A DNA stretch of 24,231 nt, taken from contig URQU01000028.1 of the NCBI GenBank assembly GCA_900550055.1, positions 1 to 24,231 of the forward strand. The letters are read 5' to 3'. Within the stretch, counting starts at the first letter, position 1, and every line of letters starts with the position of its first letter. The notes beneath the pieces were generated by a model. The model was not told the origin of the DNA and made no database searches. It worked only from the letters and a program-made list of their open reading frames with translations. This document shows positions 23,619 through 24,231 of this stretch, in pieces. A program made the translations under genes and the position numbers. The stretch is from an uncultured Coriobacteriaceae bacterium. Lineage in GTDB: Bacteria > Actinomycetota > Coriobacteriia > Coriobacteriales > Eggerthellaceae.

Positions 23619-24231
23619 ATGGAGAATCAGAAGATGCTTGCAGGCAAGAAACGCGCTCCCGAAAGCTTAGGTCGCGTCCTTGTGCTCGGCTTGGGCAAGT
23701 CCGGCCACGACGCCGTCGATTACCTTATGGCGCAGCTCGGGTCGCGCGTGACCCAGCTGGCCGTGTTCGGCGGGCAGCCCAACGATGCCTCCGACGCCTA
23801 CGCGCGCAAGGCCCGCGGCTGCGGCGCCATCGTGGAGTTCGGCGAGGGCGCGGTCGATCGCCTGGCCGAGTCCTGCGGCGGGCATTTCGAGCTGTGCATC
23901 GCAAGCCCGGGCATCTCCGAGTTCTCCGACCTGTACCGCTCGGCCGCTGCCGTCAGCGACGAGGTTATCAGCGAGGTCGAGCTCGCGTGGCGCGAGTCCG
24001 ATGAATCCAGCACGTGGGTCGCCGTCACGGGCACCAACGGCAAAACCACCGTCACCGCTCTAACGAACCACCTGCTTCGCGCCGCGGGCATGGCAAGCTC
24101 CGCCGTCGGCAACATCGGCGACACGTGCATCTCCGCCGTGGCCGCCGGCCATACCGACGTCTACGTGGCCGAGGTGTCGTCGTATCAGCTCGCATCTACG
24201 AAGCTGTTCGCGCCCAACGTGGCCGTGCTGC
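23619..24231 (+). CDS. murD: UDP-MurNAc-L-Ala:D-Glu ligase, N-terminal part (cut by the window end)
   Basis: The frame is open from ATG 23619 to the window end, 204 full codons of the usual 450 or so. ATG 23619 is 3 bases after the mraY stop with no good ribosome site. ATG 23634 (codon 6), with GGAG 9 bases upstream, is a good alternative. The N-terminal Rossmann-like domain shows RVLVLGLGKSGHDAVDYL and IASPGISEFSDLY. The central ATP-binding domain begins with VAVTGTNGKTTVTALTNHLL (P-loop G138-K142), followed by NIGDTCI and the AEVSSYQLAS motif typical of MurD. The enzyme adds D-glutamate to UDP-MurNAc-L-Ala, one step before MurE. The C-terminal domain lies outside the window. Confidence 0.95.
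   Translation, partial: MENQKMLAGKKRAPESLGRVLVLGLGKSGHDAVDYLMAQLGSRVTQLAVFGGQPNDASDAYARKARGCGAIVEFGEGAVDRLAESCGGHFELCIASPGISEFSDLYRSAAAVSDEVISEVELAWRESDESSTWVAVTGTNGKTTVTALTNHLLRAAGMASSAVGNIGDTCISAVAAGHTDVYVAEVSSYQLASTKLFAPNVAVL

Overview
The window is high-GC DNA of a Gram-positive-type actinobacterium. The most likely source is class Coriobacteriia, family Eggerthellaceae. I infer this from the mix of a long Ala/Lys/Glu-tailed ribosomal protein L31, a divergent trigger factor, a flavin reductase-rubredoxin fusion of the anaerobe type, a DUF1846 protein next to pyrG, and an actinobacterial-style dcw cluster. The species cannot be fixed by reading alone. MurE carries the DNPR motif, so the peptidoglycan should contain meso-diaminopimelate. 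I saw no rRNA, tRNA, CRISPR array, insertion sequence or prophage.

Layout. (1) 1-3597: the 3' end of an ABC-transporter ATPase gene and its partner FtsX-type permease, which has a very large coiled-coil insert. (2) 3600-5860: trigger factor, then rpmE with its own extended -10 promoter, a leader hairpin and a terminator. (3) 6096-6773: a high-molecular-weight rubredoxin. It converges on nadK (minus strand), which shares an unusual overlapping, palindromic promoter with murJ (plus strand). (4) 9640-10480: an 840-base gap with no convincing gene between two terminators. (5) 10481-11962: a DUF1846 gene on the minus strand, divergent from pyrG. xerD follows pyrG after a terminator. (6) 14928-15544: a 617-base regulatory region. 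(7) 15545-24231: the dcw cluster mraZ-rsmH-ftsL-ftsI-murE-murF-mraY-murD, tightly spaced on the plus strand and cut by the window end inside murD.

How the genes work together. MurE, MurF and MurD build the UDP-MurNAc-pentapeptide, MraY makes lipid I, MurJ (encoded 8 kb upstream) flips lipid II, and FtsI with the FtsL-like protein cross-links it at the septum. MraZ is the operon's own transcription factor.

The most interesting region is upstream of mraZ. The proximal promoter (TTGCGA-N17-TAGAAT) has two MraZ-type GTGGG boxes inside its spacer. Two further clusters of the same boxes, in opposite orientation and at about 10-base spacing, lie 180-250 bases upstream. A second candidate promoter further upstream has a large inverted-repeat operator between its -35 and -10. 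Together these suggest a layered, possibly looping control of the division operon that the simple MraZ autorepression model does not cover.
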